This document shows positions 35,900-44,762 of a stretch of 64,000 nt of DNA, piece by piece. The DNA comes from Gracilibacillus orientalis (GTDB lineage: Bacteria; Bacillota; Bacilli; Bacillales; Amphibacillaceae): the NCBI RefSeq assembly GCF_900114645.1, contig NZ_FOTR01000001.1, positions 558,001-622,000 of the forward strand, given 5' to 3'. The notes beneath the pieces were generated by a model. That model had not been told where the DNA came from, searched no databases, and was given only the letters and a program-made list of their open reading frames with translations. Every line of letters starts with the position of its first letter. Position 1 is the first letter of the stretch. The position numbers and the translations under genes were made by a program.

Positions 35900-36068
35900 T
35901 TTCAAGCCCTCCGAAAAAGTAAATTATTTCCTAAATAAAATGTTAACATATCCTCTTACCATTGTTAACATCATCCCTTAAAAGCTCCTACCATTAATAT
36001 TCTATTTTTGAAAAAGGTTGTCTTTTTATATATGATGAAAGTAATAATGATGAAAGAAGGGATTTCAT

Positions 36069-36509
36069 ATGCAATTGACTGTTTATTTAGCAGGACAAAT
36101 CCATGATGATTGGCGAAAAGAAGTAGAAGCAAAATCAAAGGAGCAAAGCCTTCCGTTACTATTTGTCGGACCACAAACAAATCATGAACGTTCGGATAAT
36201 GTCGGGAAGAACATCTTAGGTGAACAACCTAGTAATCTATATAAAGACAATGCAGCTTCAGATATTAACAATTTCAGAACACAGGTTTTGCTGAAAAAAT
36301 CGGATGTCGTCATTGCTCTTTTTGGGGAAAAATTTAAGCAATGGAATACTGCAATGGATGCTAGTACTGCCATTGCAATGAATATACCTACCATTATTGT
36401 CAGACCCACTTCACTTATTCACCCTTTAAAAGAATTGTCTAATAAAGCGAATGTCACTGTCGAATCTATTGATCAAGCAATTGAGGTCATATCTTATATT
36501 TATGAATAA
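36069..36509 (+). CDS. ytoQ: YtoQ-family protein
   Basis: A 146-residue protein of the nucleoside 2-deoxyribosyltransferase-like fold. It starts LTVYLAGQIHDDWR and carries DINNFRTQVLLKKSDVVIALFG and FKQWNTAMDASTAIA, which are YtoQ hallmarks. The biochemical role is not known. It is monocistronic, with AGAAGGG upstream and a perfect terminator downstream. Confidence 0.8.
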   Translation: MQLTVYLAGQIHDDWRKEVEAKSKEQSLPLLFVGPQTNHERSDNVGKNILGEQPSNLYKDNAASDINNFRTQVLLKKSDVVIALFGEKFKQWNTAMDASTAIAMNIPTIIVRPTSLIHPLKELSNKANVTVESIDQAIEVISYIYE

Positions 36510-36517
36510 AAATAATG

Positions 36518-36545
36518 GAGCCAGGCTTATATATAAGCCTGGCTC
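36518..36545 (+). terminator. Terminator after the ytoQ-like gene
   Basis: GAGCCAGGCTTATA is followed by TATAAGCCTGGCTC, a perfect 28-bp palindrome 8 bp after the stop. A T-run is lacking, but position and stability support termination. Confidence 0.6.
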
Positions 36546-36633
36546 TAAGTATCTATTAATCCTCCCTTAAGTATCATCTCTCTTCTTCCTAAAAAATTTC
36601 TTTTCTATCAATCAACTACCACCTACATTTATT

Positions 36634-36665
36634 TTTGTCATACTTATTATCCATTTGTCATACAA
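36634..36665 (+). promoter_or_regulatory. Candidate GntR/FadR operator, two boxes 20 bp apart
   Basis: TTTGTCATAC occurs at 36634 and 36654. The second box continues to TTGTCATACAA, a perfect odd-centred palindrome of the GntR form TNGTN3ACNA. It lies 54 bp before the regulator start. Autoregulation of the transketolase/importer operon is likely. Confidence 0.5.
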
Positions 36666-36718
36666 ATCTAATAATTGTTGAACAAGTAAAAGATGTCCTT
36701 ATTGGTTGGAGGAAAATC

Positions 36719-37408
36719 ATGAAAAAGAATGCTGAGAAAAAAGTGGCACAAAAGAGTGAAATTATCGACATCATCGTAGAATGCCTATCAGCAAAGAAAT
36801 ACCTACCATCAGAAAAAGAATTAACAGAACGACTTGGTGTCAGCAGACCCGTTTTACGAGAATTGTTAAGTGAATTTGAGGCAAGTGGAATTATTGTACC
36901 TACACAAGGAAGAGGAAGAGAAGTGAAATTCCCCGACGTCAGCAACTCTATATTGGGTGGTTGGAACATCCTGCTTCGCGCTAGACCTGCATCCTTACTG
37001 GAACTATTAGAAGTTCGCTATAACCTTGAAAGGGGGTTTTTGCCTTCCGCCATTGAAGCATTAACTTTAGAAGATTTACAGATGATGAGAGATTTAGTTA
37101 ATCGGATGGAAGCAAAAGCACAGAGAAAGCAACTATTCAAAGAAGAGGATCAATTATTTCACCGTATTCTTTATTCACGAACAAAAAACCTGGTATTAGA
37201 TCAGTTACTTCATGCATTTTGGGAATTGTTCGAACAAAAAAGTGAACTGCATCATTCCGCAAATTTAGCACAAGCTGCTGAACTTCATCACCAATTATAT
37301 CAAGCTATTCTTACGGAAAATACGGAAGAAGCAGAAAAATTACTAAAATTGCAGTTTCATGATGTTAGACAACGAATTGTAAACATGATGAAGAGCAATC
37401 AAAACTAA
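36719..37408 (+). CDS. FadR-subfamily GntR transcriptional regulator
   Basis: The start is the ATG at 36719 (GGAGG 6 nt before), giving 229 residues. It has an N-terminal winged HTH (LPSEKELTERLGVSRPVLRE, then GIIVPTQGRGREV) and a C-terminal all-helical FCD ligand domain (about 85-220) with His residues in EDQLFHRILYSR and AELHHQLYQAI that usually bind a metal and an acid or sugar-acid ligand. It heads the operon with split transketolase and a sugar importer. Confidence 0.88.
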   Translation: MKKNAEKKVAQKSEIIDIIVECLSAKKYLPSEKELTERLGVSRPVLRELLSEFEASGIIVPTQGRGREVKFPDVSNSILGGWNILLRARPASLLELLEVRYNLERGFLPSAIEALTLEDLQMMRDLVNRMEAKAQRKQLFKEEDQLFHRILYSRTKNLVLDQLLHAFWELFEQKSELHHSANLAQAAELHHQLYQAILTENTEEAEKLLKLQFHDVRQRIVNMMKSNQN

Positions 37409-37438
37409 GAACCTATTACAAAGGAGGATGAAGAGTTA

Positions 37439-38290
37439 ATGGCAAATACAAGAGAAGTAAAAGAAATTGCAAAAAGAATAAAACGTGATGTCATTCAATT
37501 AACAAGTAAAAATACTGGCCATCCAGGAGGTGCAATAGGTGCTGCCGATATCATTGCCGAATTATACTTCAATCGATTACATCACCGGCCTTCACACCCT
37601 GACTGGGAAGACCGTGATCGATTTGTTTTAAGTAATGGGCATATTTGTACAGCGCTATATTCAGCGATGGCAAGAAGTGGTTACTTCCCGATTGAGGAAT
37701 TATGGACTTTCCGAAAGCTAAATTCCAGATTACAGGGACACCCATCACGTATTGACTTACCTGGACTAGAAACCTCAGCAGGCCCACTGGGACAAGGGCT
37801 TTCGATTGCGAATGGAATGGCACTTGCCCATCGCCTTCGAGGCAGCGATGCGAAGATCTATTGCTTAGTTGGTGATGGTGAAATTCAAGAAGGGCAAGTG
37901 TGGGAGTCAGCAATGACAGCGGCACATCACCATTTGGATCAAATCGCATTGATTGTTAGCTGGAATGACATTCAAATTGACGGCCATGTCAAGGATGTGA
38001 TGAATATTGAGCCAATCGCCGAGAAATTCAAAGCGTTTGGCTGGCATACTATCGAAATAGATGGAAACAAAGTAAATGAAATCAAAAATGCATTTGATCA
38101 ATTTGAACAAAACACTGGTGCCCCAACAGCCATTATTGCAAAAACAGTGATTGGAAAAGACGTTTCTTTTATGGAAGATGAAGCGATCTGGCACGGCAAG
38201 GCTCCTTCAGCAGAAGAAGCCACTCGTGCACTAGAAGAAATCGGTACCTGTAGCTTTGGAACTGACTTAATTACCAAGGAGGAATACTGA
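37439..38290 (+). CDS. Transketolase-like protein, N-terminal (TPP-binding) subunit
   Basis: A 283-residue half-transketolase: SKNTGHPGGAIGAADI near the start, SNGHICTALYSAMA, ETSAGPLGQGLSIANG and the TPP/Mg motif GDGEIQEGQVWESAM ending in WNDIQIDG. Split transketolases take part in special sugar pathways (for example apiose or sulfosugar catabolism, ascorbate-PTS clusters) rather than in the normal pentose phosphate path. The stop overlaps the next start (ATGA). Confidence 0.88.
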   Translation: MANTREVKEIAKRIKRDVIQLTSKNTGHPGGAIGAADIIAELYFNRLHHRPSHPDWEDRDRFVLSNGHICTALYSAMARSGYFPIEELWTFRKLNSRLQGHPSRIDLPGLETSAGPLGQGLSIANGMALAHRLRGSDAKIYCLVGDGEIQEGQVWESAMTAAHHHLDQIALIVSWNDIQIDGHVKDVMNIEPIAEKFKAFGWHTIEIDGNKVNEIKNAFDQFEQNTGAPTAIIAKTVIGKDVSFMEDEAIWHGKAPSAEEATRALEEIGTCSFGTDLITKEEY

Positions 38291-39255
38291 TGACTAAGGC
38301 AAAAAGTGGTCGTGATGGTTTTGGAAAAGCGTTATTGGAACTGGGAGAAAAAAATCAAAATGTCGTCGCATTATGTGCCGATTTGGCTGAATCTGTCAGG
38401 GTCGAAGCTTTTGCGAATAAATATCCCGAAAGATACTTTCAAATTGGAATATCAGAGCAAGATATGATCGGAACAGCTTCAGGTTTAGCATTATCAAATT
38501 ACATTCCTTTCGCTACAACTTATGCTGTTTTTGCTGCACAAAGAGCAAACGAACAAATACGTCTAGCCGCTTGCTACAACCAGGCAAACGTTAAAATAGC
38601 CGTCAGCCATGCAGGATTGACATGTGGAGAAGATGGAGCAACCCACCAAGCTTTAGAAGATATTGCATCGATGAGAGTCATGCCTGAAATGACTGTCATT
38701 GTTCCGGCAGATGAAAACGAAGCATACGAAGCCACAAAAGCTAGCGTTGAATGGATCGGACCTATTTACCTAAGATTAGGCCGCACACCGGTTCCAATCG
38801 TTACAAACGATACTTCCCCCTTTCAAATTGGTAAAGCCCGGACACTAAAAAATGGGACAGATGTATCTATTTTTGCATGTGGAATCATGGTAGAACGTGC
38901 ACTGCAAGCTAGAGAGCAACTAGCTTCTGAAGGAATAAATGCTTCCGTTATTAACATCCATACGATAAAACCACTGGATAAGGAAACTATTATTAATGAA
39001 GTGCAACACACAGATTGTGTGGTGACAGCAGAAGAACATTCCATTATCGGGGGGCTAGGTGGTGCTATTTCGGAACTTTTAGCGGAAGAGCACCCTGTAC
39101 CAGTGCATAAAGTTGGTACTCAAGATACATTTGGCGAATCCGCATCACCTGAAGAACTGCTCGAAAAGTATGGGTTAACTGCTGCTAAAATTGTCACTGC
39201 TTGCAAGGAAGCTTTAGGACAAAAAGAACAAAATTTAAAAAGAGTAAGGAGTTGA
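38290..39255 (+). CDS. Transketolase-like protein, C-terminal subunit
   Basis: A 321-residue partner: pyrimidine-binding domain with the catalytic Glu region FQIGISEQDMIGTASGLAL and SHAGLTCGEDGATHQALEDI, followed by the C-terminal transketolase domain (about 195-310; SIFACGIMVERALQA, EEHSIIGGLGGAI). Together with the upstream subunit it transfers a two-carbon unit between sugar phosphates. The stop is followed directly by the binding-protein gene, whose ribosome site lies in the end of this gene. Confidence 0.88.
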   Translation: MTKAKSGRDGFGKALLELGEKNQNVVALCADLAESVRVEAFANKYPERYFQIGISEQDMIGTASGLALSNYIPFATTYAVFAAQRANEQIRLAACYNQANVKIAVSHAGLTCGEDGATHQALEDIASMRVMPEMTVIVPADENEAYEATKASVEWIGPIYLRLGRTPVPIVTNDTSPFQIGKARTLKNGTDVSIFACGIMVERALQAREQLASEGINASVINIHTIKPLDKETIINEVQHTDCVVTAEEHSIIGGLGGAISELLAEEHPVPVHKVGTQDTFGESASPEELLEKYGLTAAKIVTACKEALGQKEQNLKRVRS

Positions 39256-39257
39256 AC

Positions 39258-40583
39258 ATGATGAAGAAATTAATAGCATTGATGTTCATATTAGCTTTAT
39301 CTGTCCTTTTAGTTGCTTGTGTCTCTAACCATAACTCCACTTCCAATCAAGATACCGACAACTCTGAAGATGGCACATCAACCGAAACGGAACAAGAAGA
39401 AACGCAGTCAGATGAGGAAGAAGAGGTTGAACTCACCTATTGGTATTGGGCAGATAACTCTGAATACTCTAACTTAATGCAAGATATTATTGCAGAGTTT
39501 AATCAAACAAATGATAAAGGTATTACAGTTATCGGCGAAGAGTACCCATGGGATGGCGGTGGTTATAGTGAAACATTATTTACTGCTGGAGTTGGTGGTG
39601 GCGGGCCAGATGTAGCTGCTTTTAAACTAACCTCCACCCCGCTTTTCACTGCAAATGATTTACTGGTGAATCTCGATGACTATATAAATAATTGGAAAGA
39701 TAAAGCCGATATTGAAGAGAATTTATACGATATTATGAAAAGCGCAAGCGGTACAGAAAATTTATATGTCATGCCCTGGAATACACAAATATTATACATG
39801 TATTATCGTCCTTCGATTTTTGAAAAAGCTGGTGTCGATGTCCCAACCACCTATGAAGAATTGTTAACCGCCATTGAAAAAACAACGATGGATACCGATG
39901 GTGATGGAAATACCGATATTTACGGTTTCGGCATGCGTGGCGCTACTGGTGGCCAGGAACCTTGGGGAAGTTTTATCCATGCCCGTGGCGGGGACTTTAA
40001 GAATATGACCAGTGAAGAAGCAATTCAAGGTATGCAGGACTTTATTGATATATACGAAAATGGATACGCTCCCCCATCTGCAACTACTGATGGCTTTAAT
40101 GAAATAATTGCTAATTTCAAATCAGGACGAACTGCCATGACCGTTCACCACACAGGTTCTTCAGCTGAAATGGTGGAAACATTCGGTGATGATGTATCTG
40201 CATTTCCCTTCCCTGAAGGTGTCGGACAATGGACATCAATGGGAGATACCAATAATGTTATTTTCGAGTCCACCGAACACAAGGAAGCAGCATTCGAATG
40301 GGTTTCCTATTTAGCTACTGGTAAAGGTCAAGAAGATTGGACAATTGCAACAGGTAATGTACCAGTAAGTACTCGAGTTCAGGAAATGGATCATTTTCAA
40401 AACGATAAATTTATGAAAGCTTCAATTGAAGGAGTGCCTTTCGCGGGTATTTTGCCGATAAAAGATACTACTACAGAATGGATCAGTACTGTTTGGCCCA
40501 ACACTACCGCTTCTGCCTTATTAGGAGATATCACAGCAGAAGAAGCTATGCAGCAATTACACGAAAGCCTACACGAAGAATAA
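39258..40583 (+). CDS. Sugar ABC transporter substrate-binding lipoprotein
   Basis: The ATG at 39258 follows AAGGAG and gives 441 residues. The signal ends in LLVAC (Cys about 21), then comes an acidic linker, then a family-1 solute-binding domain (VELTYWYWADNSEYSNLMQD, PDVAAFKLT) with an acidic DTDGDGNTDIYGFG loop that may bind calcium. It lies in the same operon as the transketolase subunits, which suggests that the imported sugar feeds that reaction. Confidence 0.9.
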   Translation: MMKKLIALMFILALSVLLVACVSNHNSTSNQDTDNSEDGTSTETEQEETQSDEEEEVELTYWYWADNSEYSNLMQDIIAEFNQTNDKGITVIGEEYPWDGGGYSETLFTAGVGGGGPDVAAFKLTSTPLFTANDLLVNLDDYINNWKDKADIEENLYDIMKSASGTENLYVMPWNTQILYMYYRPSIFEKAGVDVPTTYEELLTAIEKTTMDTDGDGNTDIYGFGMRGATGGQEPWGSFIHARGGDFKNMTSEEAIQGMQDFIDIYENGYAPPSATTDGFNEIIANFKSGRTAMTVHHTGSSAEMVETFGDDVSAFPFPEGVGQWTSMGDTNNVIFESTEHKEAAFEWVSYLATGKGQEDWTIATGNVPVSTRVQEMDHFQNDKFMKASIEGVPFAGILPIKDTTTEWISTVWPNTTASALLGDITAEEAMQQLHESLHEE

Positions 40584-40589
40584 CAAAAA

Positions 40590-40603
40590 TGTAAACGTAT
40601 TCA
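40590..40603 (+). promoter_or_regulatory. cre (CcpA) site inside the importer operon
   Basis: TGTAAACGTATTCA fits the cre consensus fully. It lies just after the binding-protein stop and 72 bp before the first permease, not at the operon promoter. CcpA here could act as a transcription roadblock, or an extra promoter may exist. Confidence 0.6.
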
Positions 40604-40674
40604 AATAAAGAGTTGATCAATATTTGTGTTATGAATCCTCCTACCAAGTTACTACGAAACAGAGGTGAAAAAAA

Positions 40675-41547
40675 GTGCGACGCAAAAAAATAAATTTATG
40701 GCCTTATCTCCTAGTATTACCGGCATTATTAATTGTCACCTTTGTTGTTTTTATACCCGTTATTGAGGCCATTTTCATGAGTTTTCAAAGCTATGATTTA
40801 AGGCGTCCTGATAAGATTGCTTATCTTGGTTTTAAAAATTTTGCGGAGATGTTTTCCGATCCAATCTTTTGGCTTGCCTTTAAAAACACGATTATTTGGG
40901 TTGTTTTTGGTGTTGGACTGCAATTTTTATTCGGTTTTATATTGGCTTTATTATTAAATCAATCCTTTCGGGGACGTGGGATGATTCGGGCGGTTAGCCT
41001 TATCCCATGGGCTACACCTGGTGTATTAATCGGGCTGATGTGGAAGTGGATCTACGATGGAAATTATGGGGTTTTAAACGACTTGTTAATCAAGCTAGGA
41101 CTGATTGATCAAGGCATTACCTTCTTGTCTCAGACATCCACCGCCTTTGGTTCCGTCATTGTTACGATCATTTGGCAGGGCATTCCCTTTTTTGCCATTA
41201 TGATATTGGCTGGACTACAAGTAATATCACAAGAAATGTATGAAGCTGCCGATATTGACGGTGCCAGCAAACTGCAAAAGTTGTTCCATATCACGATTCC
41301 ATCATTAAAGAATGTCATTATTATTACCATTTTACTTCGAATTATCTGGGTTTCTAATTCTGTTGACATTATCCACAACATGACTGGTGGTGGCCCGTCA
41401 TATTCTACACAAACCTTGAGTGTTTATATTTTCAATAAAGCTACAGTTCTAGACTTAGGCTATTCTTCCAGTATGGCACTTTTCTTAATGTTCATGTTAG
41501 CAATGGTAGCTGTTCCATATCTCAAAAATGCGTTTAAGGAGAGGTAA
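40675..41547 (+). CDS. Carbohydrate ABC permease (MalF-type)
   Basis: A 290-residue permease from a GTG with AGAGGTG 7 nt upstream. It has six membrane helices and the EAA loop MYEAADIDGASKLQKL followed by ITIPSL. It pairs with the permease at 41554-42375, 6 bp downstream. No ATPase is encoded in the operon, so a shared MsmX-type ATPase elsewhere is likely. Confidence 0.9.
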   Translation: MRRKKINLWPYLLVLPALLIVTFVVFIPVIEAIFMSFQSYDLRRPDKIAYLGFKNFAEMFSDPIFWLAFKNTIIWVVFGVGLQFLFGFILALLLNQSFRGRGMIRAVSLIPWATPGVLIGLMWKWIYDGNYGVLNDLLIKLGLIDQGITFLSQTSTAFGSVIVTIIWQGIPFFAIMILAGLQVISQEMYEAADIDGASKLQKLFHITIPSLKNVIIITILLRIIWVSNSVDIIHNMTGGGPSYSTQTLSVYIFNKATVLDLGYSSSMALFLMFMLAMVAVPYLKNAFKER

Positions 41548-41553
41548 TGATCA

Positions 41554-42375
41554 ATGCGTTGGAAGAAAATCTTTTCATTATATTTTCCATTGGGTACTAT
41601 TCTATTATTTTTGTTATTTCCATTTTATTGGACATTTGTCACATCCATTAAACCTGAAGATGAGTTATATGGTTCCACCGTCACCTACTGGCCAAAGGAG
41701 TTAACACTAGCTTCTTATCAAAAATTATTTGGAGAATTTAATTTTCTTTTGCCGATGTGGAATAGTTTCTTAGTGGCGACGATCACTACCTTTGTTACAC
41801 TTTTTGTCTCTACTTTGGCAGCTTATTCTTTCACCAGATACGAATTCAAAGGGAAAGGTCTCCTGATGGGTTTATTTTTAACGAATAATATGTTTCCGAA
41901 TGTATTGTTGCTTATTCCCTTGTTTGCGATCATGCGTAGTTTTGATTTACTATATACACCTATGTCACTAGTGATGGCTTATGCTACATTTACGATTCCC
42001 TTCTCTGTGTGGATGCTTACAGGCTATTTGAAAGACTTGCCTAATGCATTAGAGGAAGCAGCCATGATTGATGGTGCAAATCGCGCTATAGCTTTTATAA
42101 AGGTAATCCTTCCAGTCCTTACGCCATCAATAGTTGCAACCGGGGTCTATATCTTTATTCAATCATGGAATGAATACACCTTTGCCGTACTTTTTACCAA
42201 TGAAGCTACCAGAACGATACCTGTTACATTAAAGAATTTAATTGGTCAGTTGGGTGTGCAGTGGGATTTATTAACGGCAGGTGGCATCATTACCATTATT
42301 CCTGTCTGTATCATGTTCTTCTTTGCACAGAAAAAGTTAATTGAGGGGATGACTGCGGGATCTGTGAAAGGATAA
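41554..42375 (+). CDS. Carbohydrate ABC permease (MalG-type)
   Basis: A 273-residue permease with six helices, the EAA loop ALEEAAMIDGANRAIAF followed by ILPVLTPS, and the family ending EGMTAGSVKG. The start follows GAGGTAATG. It is the last gene of the regulator-transketolase-importer operon and ends before a bidirectional terminator. Confidence 0.9.
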   Translation: MRWKKIFSLYFPLGTILLFLLFPFYWTFVTSIKPEDELYGSTVTYWPKELTLASYQKLFGEFNFLLPMWNSFLVATITTFVTLFVSTLAAYSFTRYEFKGKGLLMGLFLTNNMFPNVLLLIPLFAIMRSFDLLYTPMSLVMAYATFTIPFSVWMLTGYLKDLPNALEEAAMIDGANRAIAFIKVILPVLTPSIVATGVYIFIQSWNEYTFAVLFTNEATRTIPVTLKNLIGQLGVQWDLLTAGGIITIIPVCIMFFFAQKKLIEGMTAGSVKG

Positions 42376-42384
42376 ATAATCTAA

Positions 42385-42418
42385 AAAACCAGCCGTGAAA
42401 ATGGTCACGACTGGTTTT
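42385..42418. terminator. Bidirectional terminator between importer and PTS operons
   Basis: AAAACCAG-CGTGA pairs with TCACG-CTGGTTTT, with A-run and T-run on either side. It serves the two converging operons. Confidence 0.8.
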
Positions 42419-42424
42419 ATCTAT

Positions 42425-43690
42425 TTATTGAAACAAAGATGCAAAAATACCAATCAGTATACCAACTATTCCAAAGTCCGTATCTCCAAAAGTGGTATTA
42501 GCAAATCCTAGATCACCTAACACTGGTAACAAAAAAGCTGGAATAAAGCTTATGAGCACCCCATTAACAAAACCACCTAAAGCAGCACCAAAGCGGCCAC
42601 CCGTTGCATTTCCAAATACACCGGCACCTGCTCCTGTAAAAAAGTGTGGCACTAACCCCGGAATGATCAACGGAAGAGCAAGCACCCCTAAAACCGCCAT
42701 ACTAATTAATCCACCCGCAAAACTAAACAAGAAACCAATCATCACCGCTGTTGGTGCATACGGAAAAACGATTGGCACATCTAATGCAGGTTTAGCACCT
42801 GGGACAATCTTATCTGCTATTCCTTTAAATGCAGGGATAATTTCATTTAGTATCATTCGTACACCTAATAAAATAATACTAAGCCCTGCTGCAAAGGTGA
42901 TCCCTTGCATGATACTATACATTAAATAATTTTGGTCTCCACTGTAATTAGAGACAACATCCGAACCTGCTAGGACAGCAATAATAATAAAAATAGCAAC
43001 CATCGTTAAAGCAGTAGAAACTAAAGAATCTTTGATAAATGCCCATCGATCAGAGATTTTGATATCTTCAGTTGACTTTGCTTTATTGCCAAACCATTTT
43101 CCAACTAACCCGGCAGAAATATACCCAAATGTACCAAAATGACCAATTGCTACTTGATCATTACCAGTTATATGGCGCATAAAAGGCTGACCTAACGCCG
43201 GCATAACTACCATTAAAAAACCTAATATCAAGGAACCAATAAACACTAACCAAAATCCGCTTAGTCCTGCTGTACCAAGAACAGCCGATAATAAGGCTGC
43301 CATAAATAAAGTATGATGTCCCGTTAAAAAAATATATTTCCATGAGGTAATCCGTGCAAATAAGATGTTTGCAACAAATCCAAATCCCATAATTAAGGCA
43401 GTCTCAGCACCAAATGTTTGCTGAGCCAATGCCACTATTGCCTCATTATTGGGTACAACCCCTTGAATATGGAATGCTTCTTCAATAATGCCACCCAACG
43501 AATCTAACGAACCAATAATAACCCCTGCACCAGCACCTAATATGACAAACCCAATCACACTTTTTAACGTTCCCGTTAGAACCTTCGATACAATTGCGCG
43601 TTGAGCAACAAGTCCAATTAATACCATCAGACCAACTAATACCTCAGGAATACTTAGTACTTCATTCATTAAAAATTCAAAAAAGCCCAT
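42425..43690 (-). CDS. ulaA: Ascorbate-type PTS permease EIIC (UlaA/SgaT family)
   Basis: A 421-residue membrane protein with 10-11 helices and the UlaA layout: a GTLKSVIGFVILGAGAG helix near the start, GFVANILFARITSWKYIFLTGHH and GVFGNATGGRFGAALGGF later. It takes up L-ascorbate or a related sugar acid or pentose with phosphorylation by the EIIB and EIIA encoded upstream. No ulaD/E/F-like catabolic genes are adjacent; the nearest candidates are the convergent transketolase subunits. Confidence 0.85.
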   Translation of the reverse strand: MGFFEFLMNEVLSIPEVLVGLMVLIGLVAQRAIVSKVLTGTLKSVIGFVILGAGAGVIIGSLDSLGGIIEEAFHIQGVVPNNEAIVALAQQTFGAETALIMGFGFVANILFARITSWKYIFLTGHHTLFMAALLSAVLGTAGLSGFWLVFIGSLILGFLMVVMPALGQPFMRHITGNDQVAIGHFGTFGYISAGLVGKWFGNKAKSTEDIKISDRWAFIKDSLVSTALTMVAIFIIIAVLAGSDVVSNYSGDQNYLMYSIMQGITFAAGLSIILLGVRMILNEIIPAFKGIADKIVPGAKPALDVPIVFPYAPTAVMIGFLFSFAGGLISMAVLGVLALPLIIPGLVPHFFTGAGAGVFGNATGGRFGAALGGFVNGVLISFIPAFLLPVLGDLGFANTTFGDTDFGIVGILIGIFASLFQ

Positions 43691-43728
43691 TTCTCCACCC
43701 CCTAGGTTATCAAAAACGGTCTTCAGTG

Positions 43729-43995
43729 CTATCCAACATATACAATCAATTTTTCTTTAACCTCTTGGCTATCCGCTATATTTTCTATCGCTATTACTGG
43801 TTTTGATCCATCATCCAGCTGCTTAGCAAATTCTTCATTGGTCACGATAAGATCTGCTGGCAAACTAGCTGCTGTACTAAAATCTGCGGTCTCGACATCT
43901 GCCACTTGGTTTAATTCTTTTAACACCTGTTCCACTGTCATTTTCAGCATCATACTGGAACCAAAACCCATTCCACAAACAGCTAATATTTTCAT
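43729..43995 (-). CDS. ulaB: Ascorbate-type PTS EIIB
   Basis: The ATG at 43995 (GTGGGTG upstream) gives 88 residues. The phosphocysteine loop is KILAVCGMGFGSSMMLKM, with Cys7. The size and loop match UlaB-type EIIB. It lies 38 bp upstream of the EIIC gene and 4 bp downstream of EIIA. Confidence 0.85.
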   Translation of the reverse strand: MKILAVCGMGFGSSMMLKMTVEQVLKELNQVADVETADFSTAASLPADLIVTNEEFAKQLDDGSKPVIAIENIADSQEVKEKLIVYVG

Positions 43996-43999
43996 CACT

Positions 44000-44434
44000 T
44001 CACCCACTTTCTTTATCAAACAACTGTTGTACTTCACGTACCGTTCTTGCTTTTTTTAATTGTACTAGCTGTTCACTATCTCCTATCACCTCCGCAACCG
44101 CTTTCATTAAATTTAAATGCATTACTTTATTTTGCGCAGCTAAACCAATAAAGACAATAGCTTCTTTATCTGAGGAAAAAGAAACAGGTTTTCGCAAAAT
44201 ATAAACGCTTATCCCTTGTTGTAAAACCCCATCCTCTGGCCTAGCATGCGGTAATGCCACTCCTGGTGCAATGACGATATACGGACCTAATGTATGAACC
44301 GTCTCCACCATTGCACTGACATAGCGTGCTTCCACATTTCCATTTTCTATCAATAACTGTCCACACTGTTTCACCGCTTCTTCCCAATCCGACGCCAACT
44401 GCCCTACACGAATAACCTCTTTATTTAGCTTCAA
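44000..44434 (-). CDS. ulaC: PTS EIIA (mannitol/fructose/ascorbate type)
   Basis: A 144-residue PTS_EIIA_2 domain with the phosphohistidine in ALPHARPEDGV (about H63). The start is a TTG at 44434 behind AAGGTGG. It is the first gene of a three-gene EIIA-EIIB-EIIC operon, so a promoter should lie just upstream; none is convincing by eye, and no PTS-type regulator is adjacent. Confidence 0.83.
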   Translation of the reverse strand: MKLNKEVIRVGQLASDWEEAVKQCGQLLIENGNVEARYVSAMVETVHTLGPYIVIAPGVALPHARPEDGVLQQGISVYILRKPVSFSSDKEAIVFIGLAAQNKVMHLNLMKAVAEVIGDSEQLVQLKKARTVREVQQLFDKESG

Positions 44435-44553
44435 TCAGATACCACCTTTGAAACGTACTAGTCCTAATACAATATATCGTTGACAGTCTGATTTTATGTA
44501 CAGTGATTTATCAGCGAGAAAAATAGGTGTACACAAAAAAGAGAACCCCTCAT

Positions 44554-44738
44554 TCACTGGGATTCTCTATTCTTCTCCACTATAATTCTTCTAACAATCC
44601 AACGATGATCTCCGTAATCATCTTCCTCATTTTGATTTGAGAAATCTTCATACAGTTGAAAACCATTTATCCAAGCATATGTGTTTTCACGTCTTTCTGC
44701 TTCTTTTTACTAGCACTAATGATGATTTTCTTTTTCAT
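44554..44738 (-). pseudogene. Small hypothetical gene with a one-base frameshift
   Basis: The ATG at 44738 (GAGGAAAGG upstream) opens MKKKIIISAS. The frame then meets a five-A run and goes to an early stop. Adding one A restores a frame of about 61 residues (continuing AERRENTYAWINGFQLYED and ending EKNRESQ, stop 44554). The restored protein is charged and soluble, with no family I know. The run of A makes a sequencing error or phase variation possible. Confidence 0.45.
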
Positions 44739-44762
44739 AAACTTTCCTTTCCTCTTCTAAGA

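Noticed and set aside
42492-42929. A 145-codon plus-strand frame opposite the EIIC gene
   Set aside because: Proline/lysine/alanine-rich shadow of a membrane protein on the other strand.
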